Source: Chelativorans multitrophicus (lineage in GTDB: Bacteria; Pseudomonadota; Alphaproteobacteria; Rhizobiales; Rhizobiaceae). From it: 64,000 nucleotides of DNA. A model generated the notes under the pieces. The model worked only from the letters and a program-made list of their open reading frames with translations. It ran no database searches and had not been told where the DNA came from. Location of the stretch: the NCBI RefSeq assembly GCF_011317445.1, contig NZ_JAAAPL010000002.1:186001-250000 (forward strand), in the 5' to 3' direction. The position numbers and the translations under genes were made by a program. This document shows positions 28,419 to 37,235 of the stretch, in pieces (positions within the stretch are counted from its first letter, which is position 1; each line of letters begins with the position of its first letter).

Positions 28419-29147
28419 ATGACCCGATCCTTCATTCCGCTGGCGCTTGCCGCCTCATTTTTGGCGGTGCTGCCGGCGGGAGCGCAGGAGCAAGACAGAG
28501 AGCCGAGAATTTCGGTTACAGGGGAGGGGAAGGCCAATGTCGCCCCTGACATGGCTGTCATCAATCTCGCCGTGGTGCGCGAGGCTGCGACCGCCCGCGA
28601 GGCGATGGACGCGAACAACCAGGCCATGGTGGCCGTGATCGCGGCGCTGAAGGAGGCAGGCATCGCGGAGCGCGACCTGCAAACCAGCGGGCTCTCGATC
28701 GAGCCGCGTTATGTCTATCCAAACGACCAGAATGGCGAGAAAGAGCCGCGCATTACGGGATATCAGGTGACGAACGGGCTTACCGTGCGCATCCGGGACC
28801 TGAAGAGAGTTGGCGAGATCCTCGACCGCTCGGTCACGCTTGGCGTCAATCAGGGTGGTTATATTTCTTTCACCAATGACGATCCTTCCGCTGCGATGAA
28901 CGACGCCCGCAAGCGCGCGGTGGAAGATGCCATTTCCAAAGCCCGTACGTTGGCGGAAGCGGCAGGCGTGAAGCTGGGCGACGTGGTGCAAATCTCCGAA
29001 AACATGGTTGGAACACCGCCGCCCCGGCCGCTCGGCGCCAAGATGATGCGGATGGAAGCGGATCAGGCGGTCTCCGTGCCGGTCGAGGCTGGCGAAAGCA
29101 CTTATACGGTGCAGGTCAACATCACCTATGAGCTGGACCAGCAATAG
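28419..29147 (+). CDS. SIMPL domain-containing periplasmic protein (DUF541)
   Basis: The 242-residue protein has a signal peptide (about 23 residues, ending PAGA|QEQ) and a single SIMPL/DUF541 domain: PRISVTGEGKANVAPDMAVINLAVVREAATAREAMDANNQAMVAVIAALKEAGIAERDLQTSGLSIEPRY (about 28-97), then ITGYQVTNGLTVRIRDLKRVGEILDRSVTLGVNQGGYISF and a C-terminal strand YTVQVNITYEL. E. coli YggE belongs to this family and is linked to oxidative stress tolerance; the mechanism is unknown. It is a single-gene unit ending at a strong terminator. Confidence 0.93.
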   Translation: MTRSFIPLALAASFLAVLPAGAQEQDREPRISVTGEGKANVAPDMAVINLAVVREAATAREAMDANNQAMVAVIAALKEAGIAERDLQTSGLSIEPRYVYPNDQNGEKEPRITGYQVTNGLTVRIRDLKRVGEILDRSVTLGVNQGGYISFTNDDPSAAMNDARKRAVEDAISKARTLAEAAGVKLGDVVQISENMVGTPPPRPLGAKMMRMEADQAVSVPVEAGESTYTVQVNITYELDQQ

Positions 29148-29167
29148 GAAACGCTCAAAAAAATCAA

Positions 29168-29193
29168 AACGCCGCCGGGAGACCGGCGGCGTT
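29168..29193 (+). terminator. Rho-independent terminator, possibly bidirectional
   Basis: AACGCCGCCGG pairs perfectly with CCGGCGGCGTT around GAGA; TCTCTTTT follows on the plus strand and an A-rich stretch precedes it. It lies 20 bases after the SIMPL gene and also suits the minus-strand gene ending at 29226. Confidence 0.85.
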
Positions 29194-29225
29194 TCTCTTT
29201 TGAAGCGGCGTCTTCTCAGCGACGG

Positions 29226-29579
29226 TCAGCGTGCGCGAATCACCGGGCAATGCGGCGCGCGGGCGAAGACGATGCTCCCCCGGTCGTAACGCGTGCGGCC
29301 CGTCACGCGAATCGTGTTGCGGTTTGCCCGCTGGACGCGCACATCGCGCAGCCCCATCCGGTATGCCTTTTGCACCGCGTCGCGCGGGCTGCAGGACCTC
29401 GCCCGGCGCGGACGGTGGCGATCGCGGCGATCGTGGTCGCGGATATAAATGCCGGCGCGGGCATCTCCGCCGCCAAAGCTGAAATAGATCCCGTCGGCGT
29501 GGGCCGCCGCCGGCATTGAAGCCAGGGCACCGAGACCCACAATGGCGGAAAGTGCGGCGATCTTGATTTTTCGAAACAT
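29226..29579 (-). CDS. Small basic secreted protein (unknown)
   Basis: The ATG at 29579 with GGAGAGCC upstream gives 117 residues. A signal peptide (MFRKIKIAALSAIVGLGALASMPAAAHA, about 28 residues) is followed by a Gly-rich strand (GIYFSFGGGDARAGIYI), a His/Arg/Asp-rich linker (RDHDRRDRHRPRR) and a compact basic end (SCSPRDAVQKAYRMGLRDVRVQRANRNTIRVTGR, PHCPVIRAR) with two Cys. Similar short periplasmic proteins with ARSCSPRDAVQKAYRMGLRDV-type ends are common in Rhizobiales but uncharacterised. No function is proposed. Confidence 0.75.
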   Translation of the reverse strand: MFRKIKIAALSAIVGLGALASMPAAAHADGIYFSFGGGDARAGIYIRDHDRRDRHRPRRARSCSPRDAVQKAYRMGLRDVRVQRANRNTIRVTGRTRYDRGSIVFARAPHCPVIRAR

Positions 29580-29686
29580 GAGGCTCTCCATTATCCGTGG
29601 CAATCGCCGAGGCGAATGAGAGCACAGTGCCAGCGCGCTCCTGAACGGGGAGCCAATCCACCATTCATTTTCGGTTCAGGCTGGGA

Positions 29687-30103
29687 TCAATCCGCCCGAA
29701 GCGCCGCCGACAGTCGCGCAGGATCGCAGCAGACCGTGACGCGGGAGATCAGGCCCTCGTCGTCGATATCGAAGAAAAGGCCGGCGGCCATGCGGAAGGG
29801 CTGACCGCGCGCAGGGGGAAAGCCAGGAAGGGTGGCAAGGTAAGTGCCGATCAGCGTGAACTCGGCCGCCGCGCGAAAGCCGCCGGCGGCTGTCATGATG
29901 GCGATGTCCTTCGCTTCCGCCTGAAGGAAACGAAACAGGTTCGCAAGCTGCCAGCGCGCCTTATCGGCCCCGATCTCACGCGCAGCTGAGGGAATATCGA
30001 CGGCCACATCTTCCGAAAGGCAGGCCATCATGGCTTCGACGTCCCGCGCGTTGAAGCTTGCGAGGGCGCGGGCGATCAGGGCCCCGGTTTCCGTTGCGCT
30101 CAT
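29687..30103 (-). CDS. SnoaL-like / NTF2-fold protein
   Basis: The 138-residue protein has the nuclear-transport-factor-2-like pattern: [50 protein letters not shown] (about 9-58), with the helix-rich start and the conserved Asp of CLSEDVAVD, then [43 protein letters not shown]. Such domains bind small hydrophobic ligands or act as isomerases/cyclases. Its ATG overlaps the stop of the YcgN-like gene (ATGA), so the two are translationally coupled. Substrate unknown. Confidence 0.88.
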   Translation of the reverse strand: MSATETGALIARALASFNARDVEAMMACLSEDVAVDIPSAAREIGADKARWQLANLFRFLQAEAKDIAIMTAAGGFRAAAEFTLIGTYLATLPGFPPARGQPFRMAAGLFFDIDDEGLISRVTVCCDPARLSAALRAD

Positions 30104-30543
30104 GGCTCTTCCTCCAGAAGATGCTGAAAATATTCTTCCACGTCTGCAAGCTGGTCCTCCAGCGCGCTGACACGGTTACGCATGGATATTCCAGCCTCGT
30201 GTACCGTTTCCGCCCGGCCCGAGACGAGCGGATGCCACCAGGGAAGATCCTTCCCTTCCGCCAGCAGCCGGTAGGCGCAGGTGGAGGGAAGCCAGGTGAT
30301 CTCGCCGACATTTGCGGGAGTGAGGCGCACGCAGTCGGGAACGCGCGCGAGCCGGCCCGCATAATCGGTGCAGCGGCACGTGCCGGCGTCGAACAGGCGG
30401 CAGGCTACGCTGGTCCAGTGAATCTCGCCGGTATCCTCATCCTCCAGCTTGGCAAGGCAGCATTTGCCGCAGCCGTCACAGAGGGATTCCCACTCGGCTT
30501 CGCTCATCGCCAGGAGCGGCTTGTTTTTCCAGAAGGGTTCCAT
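30100..30543 (-). CDS. YcgN family (UPF0260) cysteine-cluster protein
   Basis: The ATG at 30543 gives 147 residues, the family length. The conserved Cys cluster is complete: [51 protein letters not shown] (about 21-71), followed by the invariant stretch [25 protein letters not shown]. The Cys residues could bind a metal or iron-sulfur cluster. The molecular function is unknown. It overlaps the downstream SnoaL-like gene by 4 bases and is divergent from the OmpA-like gene at 30673. Confidence 0.92.
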   Translation of the reverse strand: MEPFWKNKPLLAMSEAEWESLCDGCGKCCLAKLEDEDTGEIHWTSVACRLFDAGTCRCTDYAGRLARVPDCVRLTPANVGEITWLPSTCAYRLLAEGKDLPWWHPLVSGRAETVHEAGISMRNRVSALEDQLADVEEYFQHLLEEEP

Positions 30544-30672
30544 CGCTTTCGATGTGGCCCTGTGGACGACGAAGGTCAAGCGCGCAATGGCCTTCTTTCT
30601 GCCGCTTCCGGGAACCAAGCGGGAAATCGCAGATTTACCCCTGCGGAAGGGACGCCACCAGGAGCAAGAAGA

Positions 30673-32784
30673 ATGAAGAAGTCGAACCGGTTTTGGGCAG
30701 GGACCGCTCTATGCCTGCTGATGGCATCGCCGATCGCTGCGAAGGCCGAGATGCGCCTCGCCTCTGGAGTGCGCCCCAGCACGATCAATGCGCCGCTGAT
30801 GTTGGCGCAGGCCGAAGAACCGGCCGGAGAAGGCCAGGACGCCGGATGCCCGCCCGGAACCGTGGCCGCCGAAGGCGGATGCGTTCCGGAAGAGCAGGCG
30901 CCCGCCGAAGAGGAAGAGGAGGCGCCTGCGCCTGAATCAGAGGCCCAGCCTGAGCCGGCACCGGAGCCCGAAGCGGCTCCCGAGCCTGAACCTGAGCCTG
31001 AGGCGGCTCCCGAGCCGGAGCCTGAACCTGAGGCGGCTCCTGAGCCAGAGGCCGAGCCTGAAGCAGCTCCCGAGGAAGCTCCTGCAGAAGAACCTCCGGT
31101 GATGGAAGAGCAGCCCGCCCAGCCGGCGGAGGAGACCGAGCCAGCCCCCGAGGAGGCGCCGCCCGTCGAGGAAGAGGCACCGGCTGAAGAGCAGGCTCCC
31201 GCCGAGGAAGCCGCGCCCGAGGAAGAAGCGCCTCCCGCCGCCGAGGAGCCTGCTGCCGAGGAAGCTCCGGCCGAAGAACAAGCTCCGCTAGAGGAGCAAG
31301 CGCCGGAAGAGGAGCAGGCACCCGCGACAGAAGAGGCTCCGGCGATACAGGAAGCTCCCGCAGAAGAAGAGGCGCCTGCCACCGAGGAGGCCCCGGCGAC
31401 TGAAGAAGCCCCGGTGGAACCCGAGGCAGCACCCGCCGAGGAAGAAGCCGCGCCGATCGAGGAGGAGCAGGCGGAACCAGAAGCGGCTCCCGAGGCGGAG
31501 CAGCCGGCGGCAGAGCCCGATGAAACTCTCGAAGACGAGCAGCCAATCGAGGAGGAGGCGCAGCCAGGTGCCGAAGCACCGGCGGAAGATCAGGAAGCCT
31601 TGCCTGAAAACGCCGCTCCCGTGCTCGACAGCCAGAAGGAAGCCCAGCCCGCAGGAGAGGCCGAAGAGCCTGCGCAGCAGCCTGCCGAAGGAGAGGCCGC
31701 ACCCACCGATGAGCCGCAGGAACAGGCTGAGCCCGCGCCGGATGCTGCTCCCGCGCTGATCCCCGAATCGGATGCACAGGCACAGGAAGACCTGTTCGAT
31801 CCCCAACAGGTGCAGCAGGAAATTCGCACGCTCGTCGAAGAACAGGGCCAACGGATCGAAATGGGCCAGACGCCCGAGGACCGAAGAGTGCGCCGGCGTG
31901 AAATCTTCCAGCCGCGCGAGAATGCCCGCGTGGTCGAGGAGTATAATGACAACCGCACGATCATCGAGATCAACAATCAAATCTATGTAGACCGCCCCGA
32001 TTACGACCGCCTCGTGCGTCGCGACGATACGGTCTATTACGAGGAACTGCGCAACGGGCGCGTGCGCGAGGTGGTGGAGCGGCGTGACGGCACGAGGGTG
32101 ATCACCGTGCGCAATCGTTATGGCGACGTCATCCGCCGGGTGCGCGTTACGCCGGACGGACGCGAATACGTGCTCGTCTACGTGCCGGAGGACCGGTACG
32201 ACGACGTGCTGGAATTCCGCGATCCGGGCGCCGATCTGCCTCCGCTGAGACTCACAATCCCCGTCAGCGAATATATTCTCGAGGCGGAGCAGGTGGACGA
32301 TCCGAACGTCTATTACACGTTCCTCGAGCAGCCTCCGGTGGAGCCCGTGCGCCGCTTGTATTCGCTGGAGGAAGTGCGCTACTCGGCCCGCGTGCGTGAC
32401 ATGGTGCGGCGTATCGATCTCGACACGATCAACTTCGAGTTCGGCTCGGCCAGCATTGCGGAAAGCGAGATCCCGAAGCTGGAGGGTGTAGCCAACGCCA
32501 TGCTTGAAGTCCTTGAACGCAATCCGGCAGAGACCTTCCTGATTGAGGGTCATACGGACGCTGTGGGTTCGGACGTTGCGAATCTGGCGCTGTCGGACCG
32601 CCGTGCAGACGCCGTGGCCGAAGCGCTTTCCAATGTCTTCGGTATTCCGCCGGAGAACCTGGTGACGCAGGGCTATGGCGAGCAATACCTGAAGATCAAC
32701 ACTCAGGAACGTGAGCGGGAAAACCGTCGCGTCGCCATCCGGCGCATCACGCCGCTTGTCGCGCCGGTGGCGAGCAACCGTTAG
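30673..32784 (+). CDS. OmpA-family protein with long Glu/Ala/Pro-rich spacer
   Basis: The chosen ATG (30673, GGAG upstream) gives 703 residues. A signal peptide covers residues 1-25. A Cys module follows ([12 protein letters not shown], residues 59-70). Residues 73 to about 385 are a low-complexity run of Glu, Ala and Pro with PEPE and APAEE repeats, a likely extended periplasmic or cell-wall spacer. Then comes an Arg/Asp/Tyr-rich domain (about 400-560; [27 protein letters not shown] and similar). The C-terminal 120 residues are an OmpA peptidoglycan-binding domain ([58 protein letters not shown]). No beta-barrel is present. It probably links the envelope to peptidoglycan. Confidence 0.92.
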   Translation: MKKSNRFWAGTALCLLMASPIAAKAEMRLASGVRPSTINAPLMLAQAEEPAGEGQDAGCPPGTVAAEGGCVPEEQAPAEEEEEAPAPESEAQPEPAPEPEAAPEPEPEPEAAPEPEPEPEAAPEPEAEPEAAPEEAPAEEPPVMEEQPAQPAEETEPAPEEAPPVEEEAPAEEQAPAEEAAPEEEAPPAAEEPAAEEAPAEEQAPLEEQAPEEEQAPATEEAPAIQEAPAEEEAPATEEAPATEEAPVEPEAAPAEEEAAPIEEEQAEPEAAPEAEQPAAEPDETLEDEQPIEEEAQPGAEAPAEDQEALPENAAPVLDSQKEAQPAGEAEEPAQQPAEGEAAPTDEPQEQAEPAPDAAPALIPESDAQAQEDLFDPQQVQQEIRTLVEEQGQRIEMGQTPEDRRVRRREIFQPRENARVVEEYNDNRTIIEINNQIYVDRPDYDRLVRRDDTVYYEELRNGRVREVVERRDGTRVITVRNRYGDVIRRVRVTPDGREYVLVYVPEDRYDDVLEFRDPGADLPPLRLTIPVSEYILEAEQVDDPNVYYTFLEQPPVEPVRRLYSLEEVRYSARVRDMVRRIDLDTINFEFGSASIAESEIPKLEGVANAMLEVLERNPAETFLIEGHTDAVGSDVANLALSDRRADAVAEALSNVFGIPPENLVTQGYGEQYLKINTQERERENRRVAIRRITPLVAPVASNR

Positions 32785-32854
32785 CTCCTGCTCCTCTGCG
32801 GAGCCTGGGATGCTCGGCTGGTTCCCTCCCTCCGCAGGCCGGGCAGACCGTGCG

Positions 32855-32891
32855 GAAGCCTCGCCAGGACCGCTGGCGAGGCTTCTTTTTT
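32855..32891 (+). terminator. Rho-independent terminator of the OmpA-like gene
   Basis: GAAGCCTCGCCAG pairs perfectly over 13 bp with CTGGCGAGGCTTC around GACCG, and six Ts follow at 32886-32891. The T-run overlaps the stop codon of the convergent minus-strand gene. Confidence 0.92.
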
Positions 32892-33306
32892 AGGGAATAC
32901 GCACCTCAGGGGGCGGCGGCTGGATGCTGGGCACCCTCAACTGCTCATCGAGCGGCGGGGGGCGATTTAGCGTCGGCCTGCAATTTGGGAAAACTCCTAT
33001 CGTTCCTTGCGGGCAGAACGACTGCACGGCCGGCCGGCAAACGGGGTAGGCGCCTATCGTGCCCGGAGGACATTGCTGCTGCACCTCAGGTATCGTGCAG
33101 CGACCGTTGACCAGGATCGAACCGATCGGGCAGGTGGGCTGGATCTCGCGGTGGCGCTGGCCACCGCCCAATGCAGGGTTTTGCGCGTAGGCCGCGGTGG
33201 AGCAAAGCGTCAGGCTAACGAGCAGTCCCGGCGTAATAAGCCGGCAGATATCCGCCGCGATCGAGCGACATCTTCGCGAAATGCCGAAGGCCATGAAACT
33301 TCCCAT
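32890..33306 (-). CDS. Secreted protein with three CPxG-x-C repeat modules
   Basis: The ATG at 33306 is the most plausible start (138 residues); longer frames to 33354 or 33366 are possible. A hydrophobic stretch at 24-41 ends in AAYAQ, giving a signal peptide. The mature part carries three modules of the form C-P-x-G-(S/T)-I-x5-C, at residues 59-70, 79-90 and 98-109 (first IGSILVNGRC, then PGTIGAYPVC and QGTIGVFPNC), each with exactly ten residues between the Cys, and ends with a Pro-rich tail. I know no named family. The module also occurs once in the convergent OmpA-like protein at 30673-32784. Confidence 0.75.
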   Translation of the reverse strand: MGSFMAFGISRRCRSIAADICRLITPGLLVSLTLCSTAAYAQNPALGGGQRHREIQPTCPIGSILVNGRCTIPEVQQQCPPGTIGAYPVCRPAVQSFCPQGTIGVFPNCRPTLNRPPPLDEQLRVPSIQPPPPEVRIP

Positions 33307-33474
33307 GTTCTTGATGAATAATGTGCTGTCCCTTGAGGGATAGCGGCTGTTCATGGCGGAATTCAAGCAGGCTCGGCTGCGCCGTACGTTCTTCAGACGA
33401 AAAAGCGGGCGCTGTAGACCATTGATTTATGCGCGTGCTTTCGGAAGCCCGGTTCCGGTTTTCAGGCTGATGCG

Positions 33475-34599
33475 TCAGCGCCCGCGTTCGAAGCGAAGCG
33501 AGACCGTCAAGCGGCCGCCTTTGTAGCCCTGGGGCGGACGCGGATAAGGTATGGCGCGTCGCGTCGCAGCCAGGGCCTCCTGGTCGAAAACGGAGTAGCC
33601 GGAGCTTTGGGAAATGCGCGCGCCCATGAAGCCGCCGTCCGGGCTAAGCGTGATGGCGATGCCCACCCTTCCGGAAAGACCCTGGCGTTGGGCGCTCTGC
33701 GGATAGCGCTTGTAGCGTCCGATATGCCGGATGAGCCGGGCCGTATAAGCCTGGAGCTCGCCGGCCGTCGCGCCGCCACTCCGGCCCCCGTCAGAGCCGG
33801 CCGACGAACGGCTTGCAGGCTTACGCGCCGCTGTTGCGGGCTCTTGGGCGGTGGCGGTCTGCTTGCGCGTGGCTACGGGCCGCTGTTGATCGCGTGTCTT
33901 CGCTCGCGCGGGAGGCGCCGGCTTTGCTTTCTGCTGCGTGGGCCGCGGCGCCGGAACGGGAATATTCTCGGTCGGCAGGACTACGCTGGCGACCGCCGCA
34001 GGTTCGAGGGTTCGCTTTTCCTCGGGCGATGACTGCTGCGGGGATTGCTCCCGCTCGGGGCTCGCCGGCTTTTCGTGCGTTGTCGGCGGCGGTTCGGCGT
34101 CCGCTTCCAAGGTCTCCTTGGGCGATGACCGTTCGGGGACGGAAGGCGCGTCCTGCGCCTCCTGCAACGGGGGCGTTTCGTCAGGAGTACCTTCGCTTTG
34201 CCGGGCAGAGGCTGCCTGCCGTTGCGAATTGGCGGCTTCAGCCCCGGCAGTCGGAGAGGGCGGTTCCTCAAGCACGATCTCGACGCTGATTGCGTCCGTA
34301 GCCGCCTCGGCGCCTGGCCTTGCTAAATGTTCCAGAAGAAATGCAAGTACGCCCGTATGGATCAGCGCCGACAGGCAGAGCGCCAGGACGAGGCCGGCCG
34401 AATAGAGCCGGACCCGATGCGGGGCGGCAGGTTCCAACAAGGTGGACAAGGCCGGCCCGCAGTCCTCTGCGGGTTCCGATAGGTCGAGATCCACAGGGGG
34501 AGCATGAGTGGAACCAGGGGCAGGTTCTCGCCGCGGCGGCTCGACCGGTTCGGCCTCGGCGTGTTCAGATCTGCAAACGATCTGCGGCCACACAATCAT
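33475..34599 (-). CDS. TonB-family energy transducer of the B12 uptake operon
   Basis: The ATG at 34599 overlaps the stop of btuD (ATGA) and gives 374 residues. A cytoplasmic N-terminus of about 70 residues precedes the single membrane anchor (LYSAGLVLALCLSALIHTGVLAFLL, about 70-94). A long periplasmic Pro/Glu/Lys/Arg-rich linker follows (about 110-285). The C-terminal 80 residues are the TonB domain: RYPQSAQRQGLSGRVGIAITLSPDGGFMGARISQSSGYSVFDQEALAATRRAIPYPRPP, with the YP motif. It would transmit proton-motive force to BtuB. Its place as last gene of the btu operon suggests a dedicated TonB; exbB/exbD are not in the window. Confidence 0.9.
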   Translation of the reverse strand: MIVWPQIVCRSEHAEAEPVEPPRREPAPGSTHAPPVDLDLSEPAEDCGPALSTLLEPAAPHRVRLYSAGLVLALCLSALIHTGVLAFLLEHLARPGAEAATDAISVEIVLEEPPSPTAGAEAANSQRQAASARQSEGTPDETPPLQEAQDAPSVPERSSPKETLEADAEPPPTTHEKPASPEREQSPQQSSPEEKRTLEPAAVASVVLPTENIPVPAPRPTQQKAKPAPPARAKTRDQQRPVATRKQTATAQEPATAARKPASRSSAGSDGGRSGGATAGELQAYTARLIRHIGRYKRYPQSAQRQGLSGRVGIAITLSPDGGFMGARISQSSGYSVFDQEALAATRRAIPYPRPPQGYKGGRLTVSLRFERGR

Positions 34600-35372
34600 C
34601 GTGCAATCGTTAGCCCCGTCGGGGCAAGGATAAGCCCCTCTTTGTCGCGCGCGAAATGGGCCGTGACGCCGTAAATATCGGCGAGGCGTTCGGGGGTCAT
34701 GACCTCGCCGGGAGAGCCCTCCGCGGCAACCTGTCCTTCCTTCAGCATCACCACGCGGTCGCACCAGCGCGCGGCCAATGTGAGATCATGGAGAGAGACC
34801 AGAATGGTACGCCCCTCGCTGGCGAGACGGCGCAAAGCCAGCATCATCATGATCTGATGCGCCGGGTCGAGACCTGAAGCCGGCTCGTCGGCAATGAGAG
34901 CGGGCGTGGCCTGAGCAACCGCGCGCGCGATGAGCACGCGGGCCTGTTCGCCGCCGGAAAGCTCGGTCGCGGGCCGGCCCGCCAGCCCTGCGATGTCCAT
35001 GAGCGCCAGGGCGTCCTCAACAATCTTTTCGTCCGCTTCTGTCGGGCTCACGCCGAAGCGGCGCCAGGGAAGGCGCCCGAGCCTTACGAGATCGCGCACC
35101 GAGAGCCGCCAGCCGACGATGCGTGCCTGCGGCAGATAGGCAAGCAGCCTGGCGCGGGCTGCGGGGGACAGCGACGGAAGATCCTCGCCGTCGAGCCGCA
35201 TCCTGCCCGAGGCCGCGACAAGGCCCGCCAGCGCGCGCATGAGGGTGGATTTACCGGCTCCATTGGGGCCGAGAAGACCCACCACCTCGCCGGCGGCAAG
35301 GGCCATCGCTATGCCTCGAAGCACTTGGCGGCCGGAAAGAGCCACATCGAGATTCTCGACCTCAAGCCGCAT
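34596..35372 (-). CDS. btuD: Cobalamin ABC importer ATP-binding protein
   Basis: The 258-residue ATPase belongs to the FecE/BtuD/HmuV group: Walker A LLGPNGAGKSTLMRALAG near residue 33, signature LSGGEQARVLIARAVAQ near 138, Walker B TPALIADEPASGLDPAHQ near 158 and the switch His in ILVSLHDLTLAARWCD near 192. It overlaps the permease gene upstream by 11 bases and the TonB gene downstream by 4. The B12 assignment rests on the riboswitch and BtuB/BtuF neighbours; heme or siderophore transporters have almost identical ATPases. Confidence 0.9.
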   Translation of the reverse strand: MRLEVENLDVALSGRQVLRGIAMALAAGEVVGLLGPNGAGKSTLMRALAGLVAASGRMRLDGEDLPSLSPAARARLLAYLPQARIVGWRLSVRDLVRLGRLPWRRFGVSPTEADEKIVEDALALMDIAGLAGRPATELSGGEQARVLIARAVAQATPALIADEPASGLDPAHQIMMMLALRRLASEGRTILVSLHDLTLAARWCDRVVMLKEGQVAAEGSPGEVMTPERLADIYGVTAHFARDKEGLILAPTGLTIAR

Positions 35373-36360
35373 AGAAGACCTCCCGGCGGGAGCGCACCAC
35401 CAGCCAGAGGAAGAAGGGCGCGCCGATAAGCGCCGTCAGCACGCCCACATTGAGTTCGCCCGCGGGCAAGACGAGGCGGACGGCCACATCAGCCGCCAGA
35501 AGGAGGACGGCTCCGCCAAGGCCTGCCGGGAGCAGGAGGCGGCTCGGCAGGCGGTTCGTCAGCGGCCGGATGAGATGCGGCACGACCAGGCCGACGAAAC
35601 CAATCGTGCCTGCCACCGCGGTGGCAGCGCCGACACCGAGCGCGGTGCCCATCACGATCAAAAGGCGCGTGCGTTTCATGTGGATGCCGAGGCTTGCCGC
35701 CGCCTCCTCGCCAAGCGAAAGCGCATCGATGGCGCGGCCGGACAGGGCGATCAGCAGCCAGCCGGCAGCCATGAGGGGGAGCGCGAGCCAGACATGCTCC
35801 ATGGAGCGGTCCTTCAGCGAGCCCAGGAGCCAAAAGATGATCTCGTAACTGGCGAAGGGATTTGGCGAAAGATTGAGCACGAGGGAGGTGAGCGCGGCGG
35901 AAAGACTGGAGAGCGCCACGCCCGCCAGGATGAGCGTGAGTGTGGAGCCGCTGCGCGCGGCGAGCGCCAGGAGGAGGAGAACGGCCACCACCGCGCCCAG
36001 CAATGCGCCGGCGGGGAGGGCATAAAGCGTGCTGCCCGCGAGCCCTGAATAGAAGATAAGGACAGCGCCGAAAGCAGCCATGGCAGAGACGCCGATAATG
36101 CCGGGCTCGGCCAGGGGATTGCGCAGAAACCCCTGCAGGACCGCGCCGGAGATACCCAGCGTGAAGCCGATGCCGAGGCCGAGCAAGGCGCGGGGCAGGC
36201 GGATCTCGCGCATGATGATCCCCGCCGCCTCTCCGCCGCCTGCGAAAAGCCCCCGCACGCTTTCCGAAATGCCGAGCTCGGCCGGGCCGACGGCCATAGA
36301 GGCCACAAAGAGCGCCAGCATCAGCAGGCCAAGAATGATATTGAGGACGGCCGGCCTCAT
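35362..36360 (-). CDS. btuC: Cobalamin ABC importer permease (FecCD family)
   Basis: The start at 36360 overlaps the stop of btuF by 4 bases and gives 332 residues, the usual FecCD length. About ten membrane helices are present. Family motifs are visible: EIRLPRALLGLGIGFTLGISGAVLQGFLRNPLAEPGIIGVSAMAAFGAV near 60-108 and GFVGLVVPHLIRPLTNRLPSRLLLPAGLGGAVLLLAADVAVRLVLPAGELNVGVLTALIGAPFFLWLVV near 255-320. Two copies would form the channel with BtuD. The start is uncertain by up to 29 residues upstream, but the short form has the operon overlap. Confidence 0.92.
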   Translation of the reverse strand: MRPAVLNIILGLLMLALFVASMAVGPAELGISESVRGLFAGGGEAAGIIMREIRLPRALLGLGIGFTLGISGAVLQGFLRNPLAEPGIIGVSAMAAFGAVLIFYSGLAGSTLYALPAGALLGAVVAVLLLLALAARSGSTLTLILAGVALSSLSAALTSLVLNLSPNPFASYEIIFWLLGSLKDRSMEHVWLALPLMAAGWLLIALSGRAIDALSLGEEAAASLGIHMKRTRLLIVMGTALGVGAATAVAGTIGFVGLVVPHLIRPLTNRLPSRLLLPAGLGGAVLLLAADVAVRLVLPAGELNVGVLTALIGAPFFLWLVVRSRREVFYAA

Positions 36361-37235
36361 CGCGTTTCTCCGCAGGGTGCGATATCCTCGCGCAAGGATG
36401 CCAGCGCCCTGACGGCTTCCATCGTGAAGGGACCGCCGCAGGACCATGTGCCCCTTGGCACGAAAGGTCCAATGCGCGTGCCTTCAAGCGCGCGCAGGGC
36501 CGGGTGATAGGGCACCTTCGCCCCGAGGGAAGGTTGATCCTCCTCGCCGGCGCGGGTGATGATGACATCAGGTTTTTGCGGCACGATCAGCTCAATCGGC
36601 ATCGGCGCCATGCCGGCAATTCCGGCTTCCGCGGCAAGATTGCGGAAGCCCGCCGCGGCTAGGGCGGAGTCCGCCAGTGTGCCGCTTCCGGCGGCAACGC
36701 CCCCTTGCTCGAAGGCAATGGCGGTGGGCTGTTTCCCGCATTGGCGTGATTCGATCTGTGAAAGCTCCGCCTCGAAGCCTTTTGCCATTGCTTCGGCCCG
36801 TGCGTCCTGCCCGAGAAGCGCGCCCATGCGGCGGATATCGTCGGGAATGGTTTCCACCGTCTGGATGAAGCTGAACTCTTCCACGCGAAAGCCGAGCCGC
36901 TTCAGGAGCCCGGTCGTGTTGTGCAGGGAATAGGTGCCGGTGACGACGAGGTCGGGCTTTTCCAGGAACACTTCCTCGGCGCGGCCGTGATTGACGGGGT
37001 AGGTTTCCGCCTCCTCGTGCATGGCGGATAGAGACGGATCGCGCGAGAGCAAGGAGATTGAAGTCAACTGGCCCGGCGCAGCGAGCGCCATCGCAAGCTG
37101 GTCCGTGCAGAGATTGAGCGACATCACGCGAGCGGGTGCCTGGGCAAGCACGGGGGCGGATGAAAGTGCCAAGGTCATGAGGCAGATCGTGGCCTTGCGT
37201 AGCGTTCTTCGCACCCCCCTCTTACCCGCTGTCAT
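36357..37235 (-). CDS. btuF: Cobalamin ABC importer substrate-binding protein
   Basis: The ATG at 37235 overlaps the BtuB stop; a GTG at 37238 is an equal alternative. The 292-residue protein has a signal peptide of about 31 residues (ending VLA|QAPAR) and the class III periplasmic fold used for B12, heme and siderophores: VMSLNLCTDQLAMALAAPGQLTSISLLSRDPSLSAM at about 37-72, PDLVVTGTYSLHNTTGLLKRLGFRVEEFSF near 90-120, and C-terminal GTWSCGGPFTMEAVRALASL. Its place between BtuB and BtuC points to a B12 role. Confidence 0.88.
   Translation of the reverse strand: MTAGKRGVRRTLRKATICLMTLALSSAPVLAQAPARVMSLNLCTDQLAMALAAPGQLTSISLLSRDPSLSAMHEEAETYPVNHGRAEEVFLEKPDLVVTGTYSLHNTTGLLKRLGFRVEEFSFIQTVETIPDDIRRMGALLGQDARAEAMAKGFEAELSQIESRQCGKQPTAIAFEQGGVAAGSGTLADSALAAAGFRNLAAEAGIAGMAPMPIELIVPQKPDVIITRAGEEDQPSLGAKVPYHPALRALEGTRIGPFVPRGTWSCGGPFTMEAVRALASLREDIAPCGETR

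Noticed and set aside
30576-31382. An antisense Ser/Gly/Ala-rich frame opposite the OmpA-like spacer.
   Set aside because: Its composition simply mirrors the Glu/Ala/Pro repeat codons; no start signal or domain.
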